Shown piece by piece: positions 12,447 through 23,103 of a stretch of DNA of 64,000 bases (position 1 is the stretch's first letter; the number at the start of each line of letters is the position of its first letter). Below the pieces are notes generated by a model that made no database searches, was not told the DNA's origin, and was given only the letters and a program-made list of their open reading frames with translations. The stretch is from Macrobrachium rosenbergii (lineage: Eukaryota; Arthropoda; Malacostraca; Decapoda; Palaemonidae), in NCBI RefSeq assembly GCF_040412425.1, contig NC_089762.1, positions 21,868,147 through 21,932,146 on the forward strand, given 5' to 3'. The position numbers and the translations under genes are program-made.

Positions 12447-12480
<34 letters not shown>

Positions 12481-12482
12481 AC
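12366..12482. repeat. (CT)n-(AT)n compound microsatellite
   Basis: About 52 nt of CT followed by about 60 nt of AT with GTACAT interruptions. Confidence 0.93.
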
Positions 12483-12825
12483 TTATATATCATGCTTGTA
12501 TATTAACATCCAAGAAATAATACCATAAAATATTATTGAAAGGTATTTGAATGAGGGTCTGTAGATAGAACAAGGAAGCAAAAACAGTAAGGGATATATT
12601 TGCAAGGAATGTGTTATAGTATTATGTAGTATACATGCAAACCCATGTATGTAAATTATAAAACTGAAGAAATTTTGCCCGGGAGGTAGCCATAAAGTGA
12701 TTTGGTGTTGTAAGAGGATATGTCAGATTATGAAGGGCAGGTGGGAACTTGAATGCCTATTTAGGAGGAACTACCAGCAACTGTTTTCAGTGAGAGTGAC
12801 ATATTAATTTCGTCCTGCATTTCAG

Positions 12826-12936
12826 GTGAACTCATGTACAACCGACATGTCTACTCCTCTTCACCGAGGGTGTGCTCAGGGAAACAGGAAGGCTGTGGAG
12901 CTGTTAGTGAAGAAGGGTGCTTACATAAATGCTCAG
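12826..12936 (+). CDS. Ankyrin-repeat gene, exon 2 (module 1, repeat 3)
   Basis: Seen: 37 codons between acceptor TTTCAG and donor GTATAT, phase 0/0. The translation runs VNSCTTDMSTPLHRGC...KAVELLVKKGAYINAQ. It completes the GAS-VN turn begun in exon 1 and holds one repeat with the TPLH signature and the LLVKKGA helix end. The exon ends exactly after the NAQ that precedes the next D..GNTPLH, the same border used between exons 5 and 6. The intron to exon 3 is 2.7 kb and carries no recognisable gene. No stop or frame error is present. Confidence 0.88.
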
Positions 12937-15642
12937 GTATATTTTGACTAATGGTTTTGTGTATGACTGTGGCACATAGAGACTAGGACTTATTCCACCA
13001 CAGTTGACTAATACCAGGTGCTTAACTGATTGGTTATATCAACAGAACCATAGTGAGATTTAATGGAACATGCCAAAAGCTCTCCAACTTGCCCAGGAAT
13101 CGAACGTTGGCTCATTCACAGTTATTTTGTTTTGTTAGCATTTGGAGCGCTGTTTAAAGTTCCCCAACAAGACAATTTGGAAAGTCTGAAAAACTTGTCA
13201 TGTTCGTAGGTGAATATTGTTAATTATCTTCAAATATATTTTAGAATATCTTTGTAAAGGGTTAGTACATGCCGAAATTTTGAAGGAATTCCCCAAAGGC
13301 CAAGCACAACTGTCAGGGGGTGAATTTTATGGCATAAGGAAAGTTTTCCCAGGAATTCTAATGTATTGTAACTGCGTGGAAAGAAAATATGTAAATAAAC
13401 AGTGTCATTTCTATCAGTAATGACAATTTTAACCAAGCTCATTTTCTCATTTTTATAAAAAGTTACTATATTTCATTGTCATTCATGATTTCCATTCTAC
13501 GCGGAAAGAATTTTATCACAGTTACCTTTGATTATTATGCACTGACCTTTTTCTACAATACCTTGCATATATTTACCAGAAAAAAATTAAAAATGGGCAA
13601 ATGGAATAGGTCACTTATCAAATGAGGCTGAAGTGCAGTTTCCCTATGGAAAAAGTTACTTTTTATGACGAAAGGGAATGTACTCATGAATTTAAAGGTA
13701 ATTAATTTGTTAAGTTTTCTTTGTTAGTTCAAGGAGTTCAGAACTAAAAACTACTGTATATTGTGGCTGATGCAGTATAGAATTTATGATATAATTTTTT
13801 CAATGTGTAAATTATTTTTAATATTGATCGTTATAAAGAAATTGTCCCTTAACAAGTTGGAGAGACTGTCCAGTGAATGGAATACCAAGGTTAAGTATTT
13901 ACCTTTTGGAAGCTTCAGCTAACCTTATCTTTCCCTGACTTGTTATGTTAACAGATATTTGAAAACACATTTCGGTCTGCTTTTGATTATGCGGTGCACA
14001 GTATCAAGTACAGTGTTAGAGCTGACATTTCATTCCACTGAAATATCTGTATTTGTAGTGCTTCAGTTTGAGTGAGATGAACAGTATCCATCAAACACCC
14101 TTCGCATCCCTTACCTGTTAGACAATGCTTCTAAAATTATCAGGCTCCCTCATACAAATCCAGATGAAATAGATGAATCCCCCTCAGAGATTACGCACAA
14201 TCTATAATATAGTTTAAACACAGGTAAAGATCATAATTTGGGAAACAATTTCTATGATTGCAAACAGGAGTTTGGAGAAATATGAAATATTTAAAATTAG
14301 CCATTTTCATTATTGCAGGTTTTAAGTGTTATGCCTTGTGCCTTTGAACTGAGACTGAAACCACTGTAAGCCCTATAGTTCTTAAATGTAACTTCTCTGA
14401 AATATTTTTTTTCCTTTCTTTCTTAGAGGTAACATTTCAGTGCGAGTCCTTCATTCTTTAACCTCATCTTTTCTAACTTGCATTTTGTGACTTCGTACAA
14501 CACTGAATGGCCATCTTGGCCTTAGGGGCTGGGCTTAGTGTCAAAATGCAGTAATTCATTCATCTACCCTTTGAATAGTACTGGAAATTGGAAGCAATAG
14601 GGAAAGATGCACAATACTAATGACGTTTTTGGTATCCATACTACTAAATGTGACCATCAATTCTTTTGGTACTCTCAGAGACTGCCTCTTTTTCACATGT
14701 AAGGAATTTGCAATACAGTATAATGATACCATTGTAAAAATATAAGAATTGAGATGCTTGTGGATCAGACATCTGCAGCAATTGCACCTTCCATCTCTCC
14801 TGTTGATTGTCATCCTTTTACTATATCCTCTTAAACAAGATAAAATGTTACTGTATTTACTTAATTCAATCATAAGTATTTTCATCATCCAGTAGGAATT
14901 ATTCAATTAATGTATTTTCATTATCCAGAAGGAATTCAGCTCTGCTTAATTTCATAAACTAAATTCTATCTGCTAAAGATGCTAATTTCCCTTTCATAGT
15001 CGTAGAATTTATATATTTTATTTATATTTTTATTGTTCATACAATCATTATAACAATAATTATGGAATAAATGAGGTTTTAATGACTGAGTACATGTTTT
15101 ACAGATTAAGTAAAACTTTCATGCATATCACTTTTCAAGATTTTATAAACTCTAATGAGCTTCATGGCAACCCATGAAGACCCCATGTAGAGATTTTTAT
15201 CAAAATTCAGATTACTTCTGTGAAGTACATACTTTTTCGTCTAGCCCCTACTAAATATTAAGTAAAATCTATAAATTTGTACCAGTTAACAGGGGCATGA
15301 GACTTTTATCTGGATCATTGTTTGGTAATCTTTGATGAAGTTAATGAAGAAGATCACAGATCGAATAAACTAACTCCTTCCTTGTCGCAATGTGACTTTA
15401 TGTTGTGTTCTTTTAAGATTATTATCAAATGTATACATATTCGGTTGTTACTTGCCCTTCATGTTCCAAACTGCAAACTGTTGCATTCATACTTTTACAA
15501 AGCAAAAAGATTTTATGAATATTTATACAGTCATTCAGAGATTATCTAAATGATTAGTATAAGGTTTTGAAGCAAAAGTCAACTTTTTCTTTACAAAAGT
15601 GTGTTTAGTGTTTTATCACAGATATCAAATTCCTTCTTTCAG
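12937..15642. other. Intron 2, one tRNA-like scrap, otherwise nothing
   Basis: Around 13090-13125 the minus strand shows AACGTTCGATTCCTGGGC, a B-box-like piece of the type found in the fold-back elements. A fragment similar to the SINE 3' end (ACTGAATGGCCATCTTGGCC) lies at 14502-14521. No other feature is recognised. Confidence 0.4.
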
Positions 15643-15771
15643 GACAAGAATGGAAATACTCCCCTTCATGAAGCAGCTAGAGGGTTCCACACATCGGTTG
15701 TCAAAGTGCTTATCGAAAACAAGGCGGACAAGACCAGATTGAACAAAAAAAAGCAGTCCTTTCTGAACCTG
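15643..15771 (+). CDS. Ankyrin-repeat gene, exon 3 (module 1, last repeat and linker)
   Basis: Seen: 43 codons between acceptor TTTCAG and donor GTAAGA, phase 0/0. The peptide begins DKNGNTPLHEAARGFH, followed by SVVKVLIENKADK and a terminal stretch LNKKKQSFLNL. This last piece is shaped like a C-terminal ankyrin cap (NK.G.....L) and marks the end of module 1. Exon 6 has the same length (129 nt), the same borders and the same layout in module 2, so the two exons are probably paralogous copies from a block duplication. The exon lies between introns of 2.7 and 1.6 kb. Confidence 0.88.
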
Positions 15772-17389
15772 GTAAGAATTCAAAGATGGAAGAGGCAAGA
15801 ACTTTGAACTCTGAGTTTAGCTGTCTAATTATACTGTCATTGCTGAATACATTTGCATGGCTTCAGTAAATATTTTGTTAGAATTTGAAACATTTACTAA
15901 GGTATTTATGTTGTTAATCCTTATATATCTAGAAGCATAGTTCCTCTATTGGGTTGATACTATGGTTTGTTAACTTTGTATATGAATTTGGCCATATGAG
16001 CTCAGCACAGCATAATTCCTCATAATCATTATTATGTTAATTGCTTTTTAATGTCAAATCATTGCATTTGTAGCTGGGTATTTGATTCAGCATTACGTAT
16101 TATCTTTGTGGGCATTTTAAAGCCTGCTCACAGAGGGGATAATAAATTTGGTATTTTGCTGGTCAGTGTGCTTAGGCCACTCTTGATGGATGCTCAGCCT
16201 TGATGATCTGGGTCTATTTGAAACTAGGCTCCCTGAACAGTTTCTGTATGTACCTTTTATTAGGTGCTGGAGTGTGGGCTTATGGTCGTGTGTGTGTGTG
16301 TGTGTACCTAATTTTGGAAAATAGTTCCCCTGTTACAATGAACTGCGCCTCCATAGTTTGGTCGTGGGATTTCAACATAGTTGCTGTTGAGGGCATAACA
16401 TGTCCTTTTATAATATCTGAATCTGTAATTGCTGTGACATCTCAGACACAAAAAAATACATGGCTCTCATGGGCAGTGGGCATGGCTCCATGAGCAATAA
16501 TCCTTTTTTGTAGCTTTTACTTCATTTGGTTATCAACTGAGGAATGATGGTTTATAGTAGGTGATAATGCTATTTCCTGTTGGTAATGTTGTACAAGAGC
16601 TTGAATATGTGCCCAACTGCTTATAAATACAGTTCTCCACAGGGAAGCTGCTATAACTGTTGTTTGTCAGTAGCTGTCTGATCCTGTCAAGAGCAGATTA
16701 TTTTCATTAGGAGATGCAATCTGATATCCTGATGGAGCATCATATGCTCCCTTTCCCCCATTTACTTGGTTTTCTTTAGCTTCTCTTTGATCAACTAATG
16801 TTTTCCTCTTTATTTTCAATATTCATCAGTCTACCTCTTCTATTCATGTAAAGTACTTACCATTGCTTCATTTCTTCATATTCCATATTGTTTCTCTCAA
16901 CCATTATATCCTCATTCTTCACACAAAATCTTTCATTGTTCTTTGTTAATTTAGTCAAGTAACTTAACTATCATGCATTCAAGACAGTTTTTTCCAATCT
17001 CTGACTATTTCTCCTGATCATTATATATAATGTTAATTAAAAAAATAAAATTCAACTTCTCCTCTAGCAAGTCAAATCATTAAAACTGATTGTAGAAAGT
17101 CAGAGTTTGTTTCTATGTAACAATGTCTTTATGTATCTTAGTTGCAGAAGCTCTATGTTGGCTATGTATGCCCTTGATTATTTTTATGATGTACAGTGCC
17201 TTTCCTTCATGCCTTTGAATTTTTTGCTTGTTACCAAATTCATGTGTTTCTGTAATATTCCTTTGGAATATTTCAGGAATTAGACTGCATGCTGATCTCC
17301 TCCTTTTGGTAGAGGCTTGGGCTAAGTAAAGCCGTTAGGGTAACTGGTTCTTAGTTTATAATAACCTGCTTATAATTTTTTGGTTGCAG
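15772..17389. other. Intron 3, no feature
   Basis: A 97-codon + strand frame at 16200-16493 has no known motif and no matching splice sites. No repeat is recognised apart from a short GT run near 16290. Confidence 0.4.
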
Positions 17390-17556
17390 ATTGGTCAGCA
17401 GTTAATGCCGAGTGTAGAGTCAGGAGATTCAGAAGTGTTACAGCAATGGCTAGAGTGGGGAGCAAGTCCAGATACCAAAGGCAACCTCCACTGGTCCATC
17501 CTTCATCACGCTTGTGCTAGGGGTCAACTGAATATTGCATCCCTTCTTATAGAAAG
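17390..17556 (+). CDS. Ankyrin-repeat gene, exon 4 (module 2, capping repeat)
   Basis: Seen: 167 nt, acceptor TTGCAG and donor GTAAGT. The frame enters in phase 0 and leaves in phase 2; the last two bases AG form an Arg codon with the first G of exon 5. It starts IGQQLMPSVESGDSEVLQQ, again the SGD cap, then GASPDTKG, and SILHHACARGQLNIASLLIE. The alignment with exon 1 is clear by eye. The difference is where the following intron cuts: here just before GADVN, in exon 1 just after GAS. Its downstream intron is 7.3 kb and is filled by a Penelope-like element with a Tigger element nested in it. Confidence 0.87.
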
Positions 17557-18372
17557 GTAAGTAGATACAGTGTACATTGATTTAGTGACAATTGCTAACA
17601 TTTTCAGGAGTTAAATTTTTACGAACTTAAAAGGTATGTCAAGCACTGAAATAGTACTTATTTTTTTTCTGACTCATAGGTGTTTCAAAATCCTTTTCTA
17701 GTCTTCTGGGTCTTATTTGTAAGCTATGATATATGTGGAATTTATGCAACATGTCAAAGAAACTATGTCTTGCTTTGACAGAAGGGCTCAGTAAAATACT
17801 GTCCATTATGATGTAGGATACATCATTGCTAACATTTTAAAAAATTTTCCTCTGAATGGAACTAGATTCAAAAAAGTTATTTCCTTCTGGTCCAAGTCCT
17901 CATCTGTATTCTTTCTCGGTGATCTCCATTACCTGCTAATTTGTTAATATTGTTATTAGTTTCATTATTAGGTTGTATTATTATTATCATCTCTTTCAAA
18001 AAAGTAGGCAGTGTTTGGGCTTGGTTTATCTCTTTCTGATATAATTATGTAATAACTAATTATCATTTTGCTACTTTTTGGAAGATTTACCATGTTTTAA
18101 AGAACAGTTGATTACATTTATTTTGGATGTTAAGCTTGGTCAGCTCTAACAGTTTTTATTGCCTAGTTCATTTTAGTGTTATCAGTGTGTATCTAAAGAA
18201 AATATTAGATTTTAAGTGCTAGTGAATGAAAACCTAAATGATGCACAGTTTATGGCCTGCTGTGCTATACCGGGCTGTTATGTAATTGGGAAGGGATATG
18301 TAAATGAATGTTGGTATTTGGTACAATGGGAGTTTCCGTGGTGGAGGTTTGCAAACTTTGCTTTCATAGATG

Positions 18373-18374
<2 letters not shown>
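17557..18374. other. Intron 4, proximal part, no feature
   Basis: AT-rich sequence without recognisable motif, up to the (ATT)n tract. Confidence 0.4.
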
Positions 18375-18454
<80 letters not shown>

Positions 18455-18460
18455 TACTAC

Positions 18461-18513
<53 letters not shown>

Positions 18514-18532
18514 TAATGTTATTATTATTTGA
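18375..18532. repeat. (ATT)n microsatellite bordering the Penelope-like element
   Basis: About 155 nt of ATT steps with two short interruptions. It ends about 25 nt before the left inverted repeat; a second (TTA)n tract touches the right end at 24720. Confidence 0.95.
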
Positions 18533-18554
18533 AGGAAGCAGACCCTCTTTCAAA

Positions 18555-18892
18555 TAAGTCTTGTTGAAAAGGGTATTTTGCAAATTTATCTTATACAGGA
18601 TCTTTTCTGTTTTCCTTATAATTCGCTTTTCATGCTCAGCGATGTTGGTCAGCAACTAGCAAATATTCTTATTGGAAAAGGACAGCGTGAAATGCAGGAA
18701 ATATTTTTAATGAAATATTCAATCAGAAATCCGAGGATTCCTTCGTGGTCTCATTCATTGGTCTGGATCCTGGTTCTTCTCCAAGTTCAGGTTGTGGTAC
18801 CGTCGACATGTTTCGACCAGCTCGATGGTCATTCTCGGGACGTTGAGAAGGATGTGGAGAAACAAGGGGCTTAGGTCGGTATTTATAGGGGA
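18555..18892. repeat. Left inverted terminal repeat of the Penelope-like element
   Basis: Starts TAAGTCTTGTTGAAAAGG and ends near TATTTATAGGGG. It matches the reverse complement of 24378-24724 over its whole length with scattered differences and small indels. Confidence 0.85.
18801..18840 (-). ncRNA. Hammerhead-ribozyme-like core (left copy, degenerate)
   Basis: On the minus strand: GAGAATGACC, a loop, then GGTCGAAACATGTCGAC. A stem GACC/GGTC is followed by GAAAC and a self-complementary CATG, as in the dimeric hammerheads known from Penelope-like terminal repeats. The CUGAUGA box is not intact (GAGAATGA), so activity is doubtful. Confidence 0.3.
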
Positions 18893-18900
18893 GCAAAGGG

Positions 18901-19112
18901 AGGCCCTATTCTTCACGAAGGTCTACACGAAGCCGATGAACCTGAACAGTGTATGAACGGAGCGAGCATGTGCCCCGAAAGGTATAAGCGCTTCACCATC
19001 AGCGCCTACGTCAGGAGGGCCCTCTCTCACACTTCTCCCCTTGGAGTGACACACATGAAGAAATGGAACGTGTAGCCCAGGCCCTCATTGATAATGGACA
19101 TCCAAACCAGAA
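18901..19112 (+). pseudogene. Penelope-like reverse-transcriptase C-terminal fragment
   Basis: The + strand gives VYTKPMNLNSV, then after a frame change MCPERYKRFTISAYVRRALS and THEEMERVAQALIDNGHPNQ. The order (V..KP....N, CP..YK, AY.RRALSH, T..E..R..Q.L..NG) is the thumb and linker region that follows the reverse-transcriptase core in Penelope-like proteins. The core itself is absent upstream, where the left inverted repeat begins at once. The fragment is cut at 19114 by the Tigger insertion and resumes at 23611. Confidence 0.7.
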
Positions 19113-19248
19113 TACAGGCAGTCCCCGGTTTACGACGGTGGTTCCGTTCTTGCTTGGCGTCAGAATCGAAAATCGTCGAAGCGGAACGATGGCATACGAC
19201 GCCAGAAAATTGTATAAAAATTTGAAACAAAAGTTATGAAAGCCTTAC

Positions 19249-20201
19249 TTTTAATCCTTTGGGTATACTGCATGTTGTTTCTTGATGTTTTACCTACATT
19301 TTGATGTGGTGTGTATCCAAAACTGGTGGTTCTGGAATGTAAAAATTTACAATTTTACTACAAAGTACAGTACTGTACAGTAAATCCTGTATGCAGTAAA
19401 GTATAGAGTACTGTACATATACTGCACAAAAGTAAAATACAACATGTTATACAGTAACACAGGTGTACAGTACACTGTACTGTACTGTAATTTATACCAA
19501 AGAGTTTATAAAAGATAAAAAAAAGTGAATTCCTTACTTTTATTTTGGAAACCCGTGCTTCTTAACCCTGGAAAAAATGGTGTGGCCTCATGATTCAGGG
19601 GATTCTGGAATGTAAAAATTTAGTATTAGTGTACGTATAATACTGTACAGTAGTCCTGCATGCAACAAAGTACAGTACTGTACTGTATAAATACAGAACA
19701 GTCAGTATTTTACAGTAGAATAATAAATATATAAAAATTATAAAGAGTTAGGAATTCCTTACCTCATTCAGTGATTGTCAAAGCTGTTACAACCGCAGGC
19801 TAGGTTGGGGAGATGGAGATTGTATGCGGGGAGCCTGCAATGATAAGGATAAAATTGCTGCAGAGTTTGTACTGTATGTGTTACACTGTTCTGTATCAGT
19901 TCAGGTATTTCACAAACCTATGTTCAACAGTACAAAATAAAAATATGAATGCCTTACCTAATTTCAGTGATTTTTAGAAGATGGAGGCGAGGATGAGGGA
20001 GCTCTAGTAAAGGTGCTGGGCAGTCTGGAATATTAGAATGAAGACGTTACTTTATATTTATCAAATGTACTGTACATATGACCATTTATAACATTAAAAA
20101 CAGTGAAGAATTCAATACCTTGAGTGATTTGAAAGATGTAGGCTACATGAGGAAGGTTTTGTACAGTTCCAGTAGAGGTCAGGTTAAAGGTGCATGTCAG
20201 T
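19249..20201 (-). repeat. Five more decayed mini-exon modules of the Tigger tail
   Basis: Acceptor-like CATTCCAG or CATTGCAG and donor-like GTAAGG, GTATTG pairs delimit about 20119-20201 (83 nt), 19958-20024 (67), 19763-19834 (72), 19538-19604 (67) and 19249-19331 (83). Only the 72-nt one has a length divisible by three. Most have stops in phase 1. The spacer parts carry many copies of TACTGTAC and ACAGTACTGTA. Confidence 0.5.
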
Positions 20202-20318
20202 CTGGAATGATAATGTACATGATAAAGATTAGAATAAAAAGTACTTCTGTGGATTTCATAAACAGTACACTAATTTTATAAAATGTATAACAATTTATAA
20301 AACAGAAAGTGTTCTTAC

Positions 20319-20408
20319 CAAATTCTAGTGGTTGGCTTGCTTACTGGGATGGGCATATGGTAGATGAGAGAAGGGGCTATGGTGTGGCATCTGCAGGTGC
20401 TTGGGAGT
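20319..20408 (-). pseudogene. Tigger tail mini-exon 6 (stops)
   Basis: 90 nt with acceptor TTCATTGCAG and donor GTAAGA. The phase-1 reading starts DSQAPADATP and then meets TAG; a TAA follows later. The length is still a multiple of three, so point changes rather than indels closed it. Confidence 0.4.
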
Positions 20409-20533
20409 CTGCAATGAAAAAGATAGAAATGATACTGTACACAGCAGTACTGTACTGTACTGTATAAGTATAATAACACAATTTAAAACAATGTAGGCTA
20501 ATAGAAATTTCTAAAAAGTGAAGAATTCCTTAC

Positions 20534-20599
20534 CTGGTGGACATGAAATGGGTGCAGGTGCTACTGGTGCAGGTGAATTTGGAGTTGAGCAGGGGACAC
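20534..20599 (-). CDS. Tigger tail mini-exon 5 (open, phase 1-1)
   Basis: 66 nt between acceptor AAATGACAG and donor GTAAGG. Phase-1 reading: GVPCSTPNSPAPVAPAPISC, then PP. Here the acceptor AG is about 12 nt further in than in the other modules. Pro/Ala-rich. Confidence 0.4.
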
Positions 20600-20722
20600 C
20601 TGTCATTTGTGGAATGATAAAAGATAGAAATTACCACACAGGGGTATGTATGCAATAAGCTACTGTACTGTATACAGTTTTATAAAGTGATTTGAAAGAA
20701 AAAAAAGTCATGAAATCCTTAC

Positions 20723-20788
20723 CTGATGGGGCTGGAGAGGGGATAAGGTCAGCTGAGTTGGGCCGGGAGGAGGCTGTAACATGTGGAT
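20723..20788 (-). CDS. Tigger tail mini-exon 4 (open, phase 1-1)
   Basis: 66 nt between acceptor ATCATTCCAG and donor GTAAGG. The phase-1 reading is PHVTASSRPNSADLIPSPAP, then S. It joins in frame to mini-exons 3 and 5. Pro/Ser-rich and probably disordered. Confidence 0.4.
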
Positions 20789-20926
20789 CTGGAATGATAA
20801 TGATTGTGTAAAGTTACAGCAAATACTAAAGCAATAGTGTACTGTACAGTGGGTGAAGTGCAGTACACTTTTTGTAACATTTATAAAAATTTATAAAACA
20901 TTAAAAAAACATTAAGAATTCCTTAC

Positions 20927-21016
20927 CTGGTGAAGTTGGAGAGAGACAGGAGGTCCCGTAACTCAAAACCCTGGAATTCTTCCGGGGGTCAGGACTGTCA
21001 TCACTACCAAAGAGAT
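20927..21016 (-). CDS. Tigger tail mini-exon 3 (open, phase 1-1)
   Basis: 90 nt between acceptor GCCATTCCAG and donor GTAAGG. In phase 1 it is open: LFGSDDSPDPRKNSRVLSYG, then TSCLSPTSP. It is rich in Ser, Pro and Asp, with no known domain. Exon status is inferred from splice signals and repetition. Confidence 0.4.
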
Positions 21017-21150
21017 CTGGAATGGCACATAATGAAATAAATTAGGTTATGCGATAGTAAATATAAAATTTGTACCATATGTACAGTACTGTATATACAA
21101 ATGATTTCATGTATGAAAATTATAAAATTAAACACTTAGGAATTCCTTAC

Positions 21151-21259
21151 CTGATAGAGCAGGAGAAGCTGCTGGGAGGTTACTGCAGGTACAGGTTCAG
21201 GCTCAGGTTCTGATTCATAGCCAGGTAGAGGTTCTGGGAATCTGGATTAGGAGTCACTT
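21151..21259 (-). pseudogene. Tigger tail mini-exon 2 (frameshifted)
   Basis: 109 nt between acceptor ATCATTGCAG and donor GTAAGG on the minus strand. It begins EVTPNPDS in phase with the transposase. One base appears lost, after which another frame gives PEPLPGYESEPEPEPVPA. A Pro/Glu-rich linker is suggested. The length is 3n+1, in agreement with a one-base change. Confidence 0.5.
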
Positions 21260-21409
21260 CTGCAATGATACAAATGATAAAATTTATTGGGTTATGCTGT
21301 ATCTACAGTATGTAAATATAAATTGCAGTAACATTTTTATAAATATTATTACAAGTTATAACAATTTATATTACAGCAGTTAATAAAAATAAAGTTGAGA
21401 AATCCTTAC

Positions 21410-23103
21410 CTAGACTAGGAGTGGCAGGTGGTGCTGAAGACTTCTTCACGAAGAAAGAGTCTAGCCTAGACTGCACTTTCTTCTTCAGCTGCTTCTCCTT
21501 CAGCGCCTCCCTGTAGCACGTAGTAAGATCCAGCATTCCTCTGCGAATCCTCTCAAACCTGGCAATGTTAGGGTCCTCACCCTCAAATGCTGCCAAACAT
21601 TTCTCCAGGTGAGCAAAACCTCTGTCAAGCCCTTGATTGTTAATTCCTTGACCTTTGGTTGTGGTGCCTCTTCCTCCTCCTCGATCATCTGCTTCTCCAG
21701 CTCAATGAGGTCCTCCGATGACAATTCCTCTCCGTGGGATGCCAGCAGCTCGGTGACATCCTCAGCTTCCAAGTCCAGTTTCAGCCTCTTGCTTAGCCCA
21801 ACAATTTTCCTTGTCACAGCCTCAACATCTTCTGCCTGCTCAAACCCCTTAAAACTATTCACAAACTGCGGACACAGTTTCTTCCACGCACCATTCAGAG
21901 TCGACACCTTTACTTCGTCCCAAGCACGTGCGATGTTCGTCACAGCATCTGCAATGTTGTAGCCCTTCCAAAAATCTTTCAGAGTCAACTCCTTGTTACC
22001 TTCAACGCCCGTAAAGCAGCGCCGTATTGTCCTCCTCAGGTAGTATGCCTTGAAGTTAGCAATGACTCCTGGTCCATCGGCTGTATGAGGATGTAGTATT
22101 TGGTGGTAGATACACCACCTTCACATTAGGGTTCATATTACTAAGATTAGCCGGGTGACCAGGGCATTGTCTAACACAAGCAGGACCTTTAAAAGGCAGA
22201 CCCTTCGAGGCACAATACCTTTCCACTGTGGGCACAAAGTGGTCATTGAACCAGTCCTCAAAGACCATCAAGGTAACCCAAGCTTTCTTATTGGACTTCC
22301 AAATGACGGGAGTTGACTCTTGAAAATGCCCTTAAAAGCCCTGGGATTTTCTGCCAAGTACACTAGCAAGGGCTTAAGCTTCAAATCGCCACTAGCATTG
22401 GCCCCAAAGAGTAAAGTCAGCCTCTCCTTACCAGCTTTATGGCCTGGTGCTGACCTCTCCTCCTTGGAAATGTATGTACGATTTGGCATTCTTTCCAAAA
22501 TAACCCTGTCTCATCTACATTAAATACCTGGTCAGCAGTGTAACCACCTTCCCCTAATTATCTCAGCCAAACCACTAGGGAAACTTTCTGCTGCTACGTC
22601 ATCAGCGCTAGCAGCTTCACCTTTGCAACTTCACATTGTGCAAATTTGCACGAGCCTTGAAGCGGTTAAACCAACCCCTACTGGCGGAAAAATTCTTCAC
22701 CAGCACTGCCTTCCCCCATTTTCTTCACCACTGCCGCATGCAGCTCCCTAGCCTTCTCTTGAATCACACTCAGGCTCACTGGAACACGCCGTTGGTTCTG
22801 GTCTTCCAGCCAGATCAACAATAACTTCTCCATCTCCACTACGTTCTGGCTACGTTGCTTCACGTTAATCACCGTTGCCTTCATTGGTGCAGCGTCTTGC
22901 ACATGTTTCAGAATACGCTGCTTGTCCTTCACTATGGTAACAACCGTCGTTCTGCTAAGGCCCAAGGCACGGCCTATCTCGGTGTTACTGTCACCCTTCT
23001 CCGAACGCTTAATTACGTCGTACTTGACTTCCATGGTGATGCTCTTCCTCGGCTTCTTGGATGCACTAGCATCAGATGATAAATTCTGCCGTTTTGGAGC
23101 CAT
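21410..23103 (-). pseudogene. Tigger/pogo transposase with several frameshifts
   Basis: Starts MAPKRQNLSSDASASKKPRK. A CENP-B-like helix-turn-helix follows (VIKRSEKGDSNTEIGRALGL, then SRTTVVTIVKDK), then the second DNA-binding part with LLLIWLEDQNQRRVPVS. After frame breaks near 22680, the DDE core appears in pieces: FNVDETG (first Asp, about 22514), MPNRTYISKEERSAPGHKAG, DNA with GHPANL (second Asp, about 22170), VKVVYLPPNTTS and MDQ (third Asp, about 22073). All three acidic residues are still encoded, but in different frames. The acidic tail with IEEEEEAPQPKVKELT and the end SSAPPATPSLG run into a donor GTAAGG at 21409. The start chosen is the second Met of the frame, because MAPKR is the usual Tigger N terminus. 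It probably encoded a nuclear cut-and-paste transposase. Confidence 0.85.

Noticed and set aside
18216..18655. Frames of poly-Ile, poly-Tyr or poly-Asn around 18.4 kb
   Set aside because: Shadows of the (ATT)n tract in different frames.
18578..18874. 98-codon + strand frame with a copy at 24372-24581 on the minus strand
   Set aside because: The pair is explained by the inverted terminal repeats of the Penelope-like element. Similar peptides follow from repeat identity, not from a gene.
21609..21962. 117-codon + strand Ser-rich frame
   Set aside because: It is antisense to the acidic tail of the Tigger transposase.
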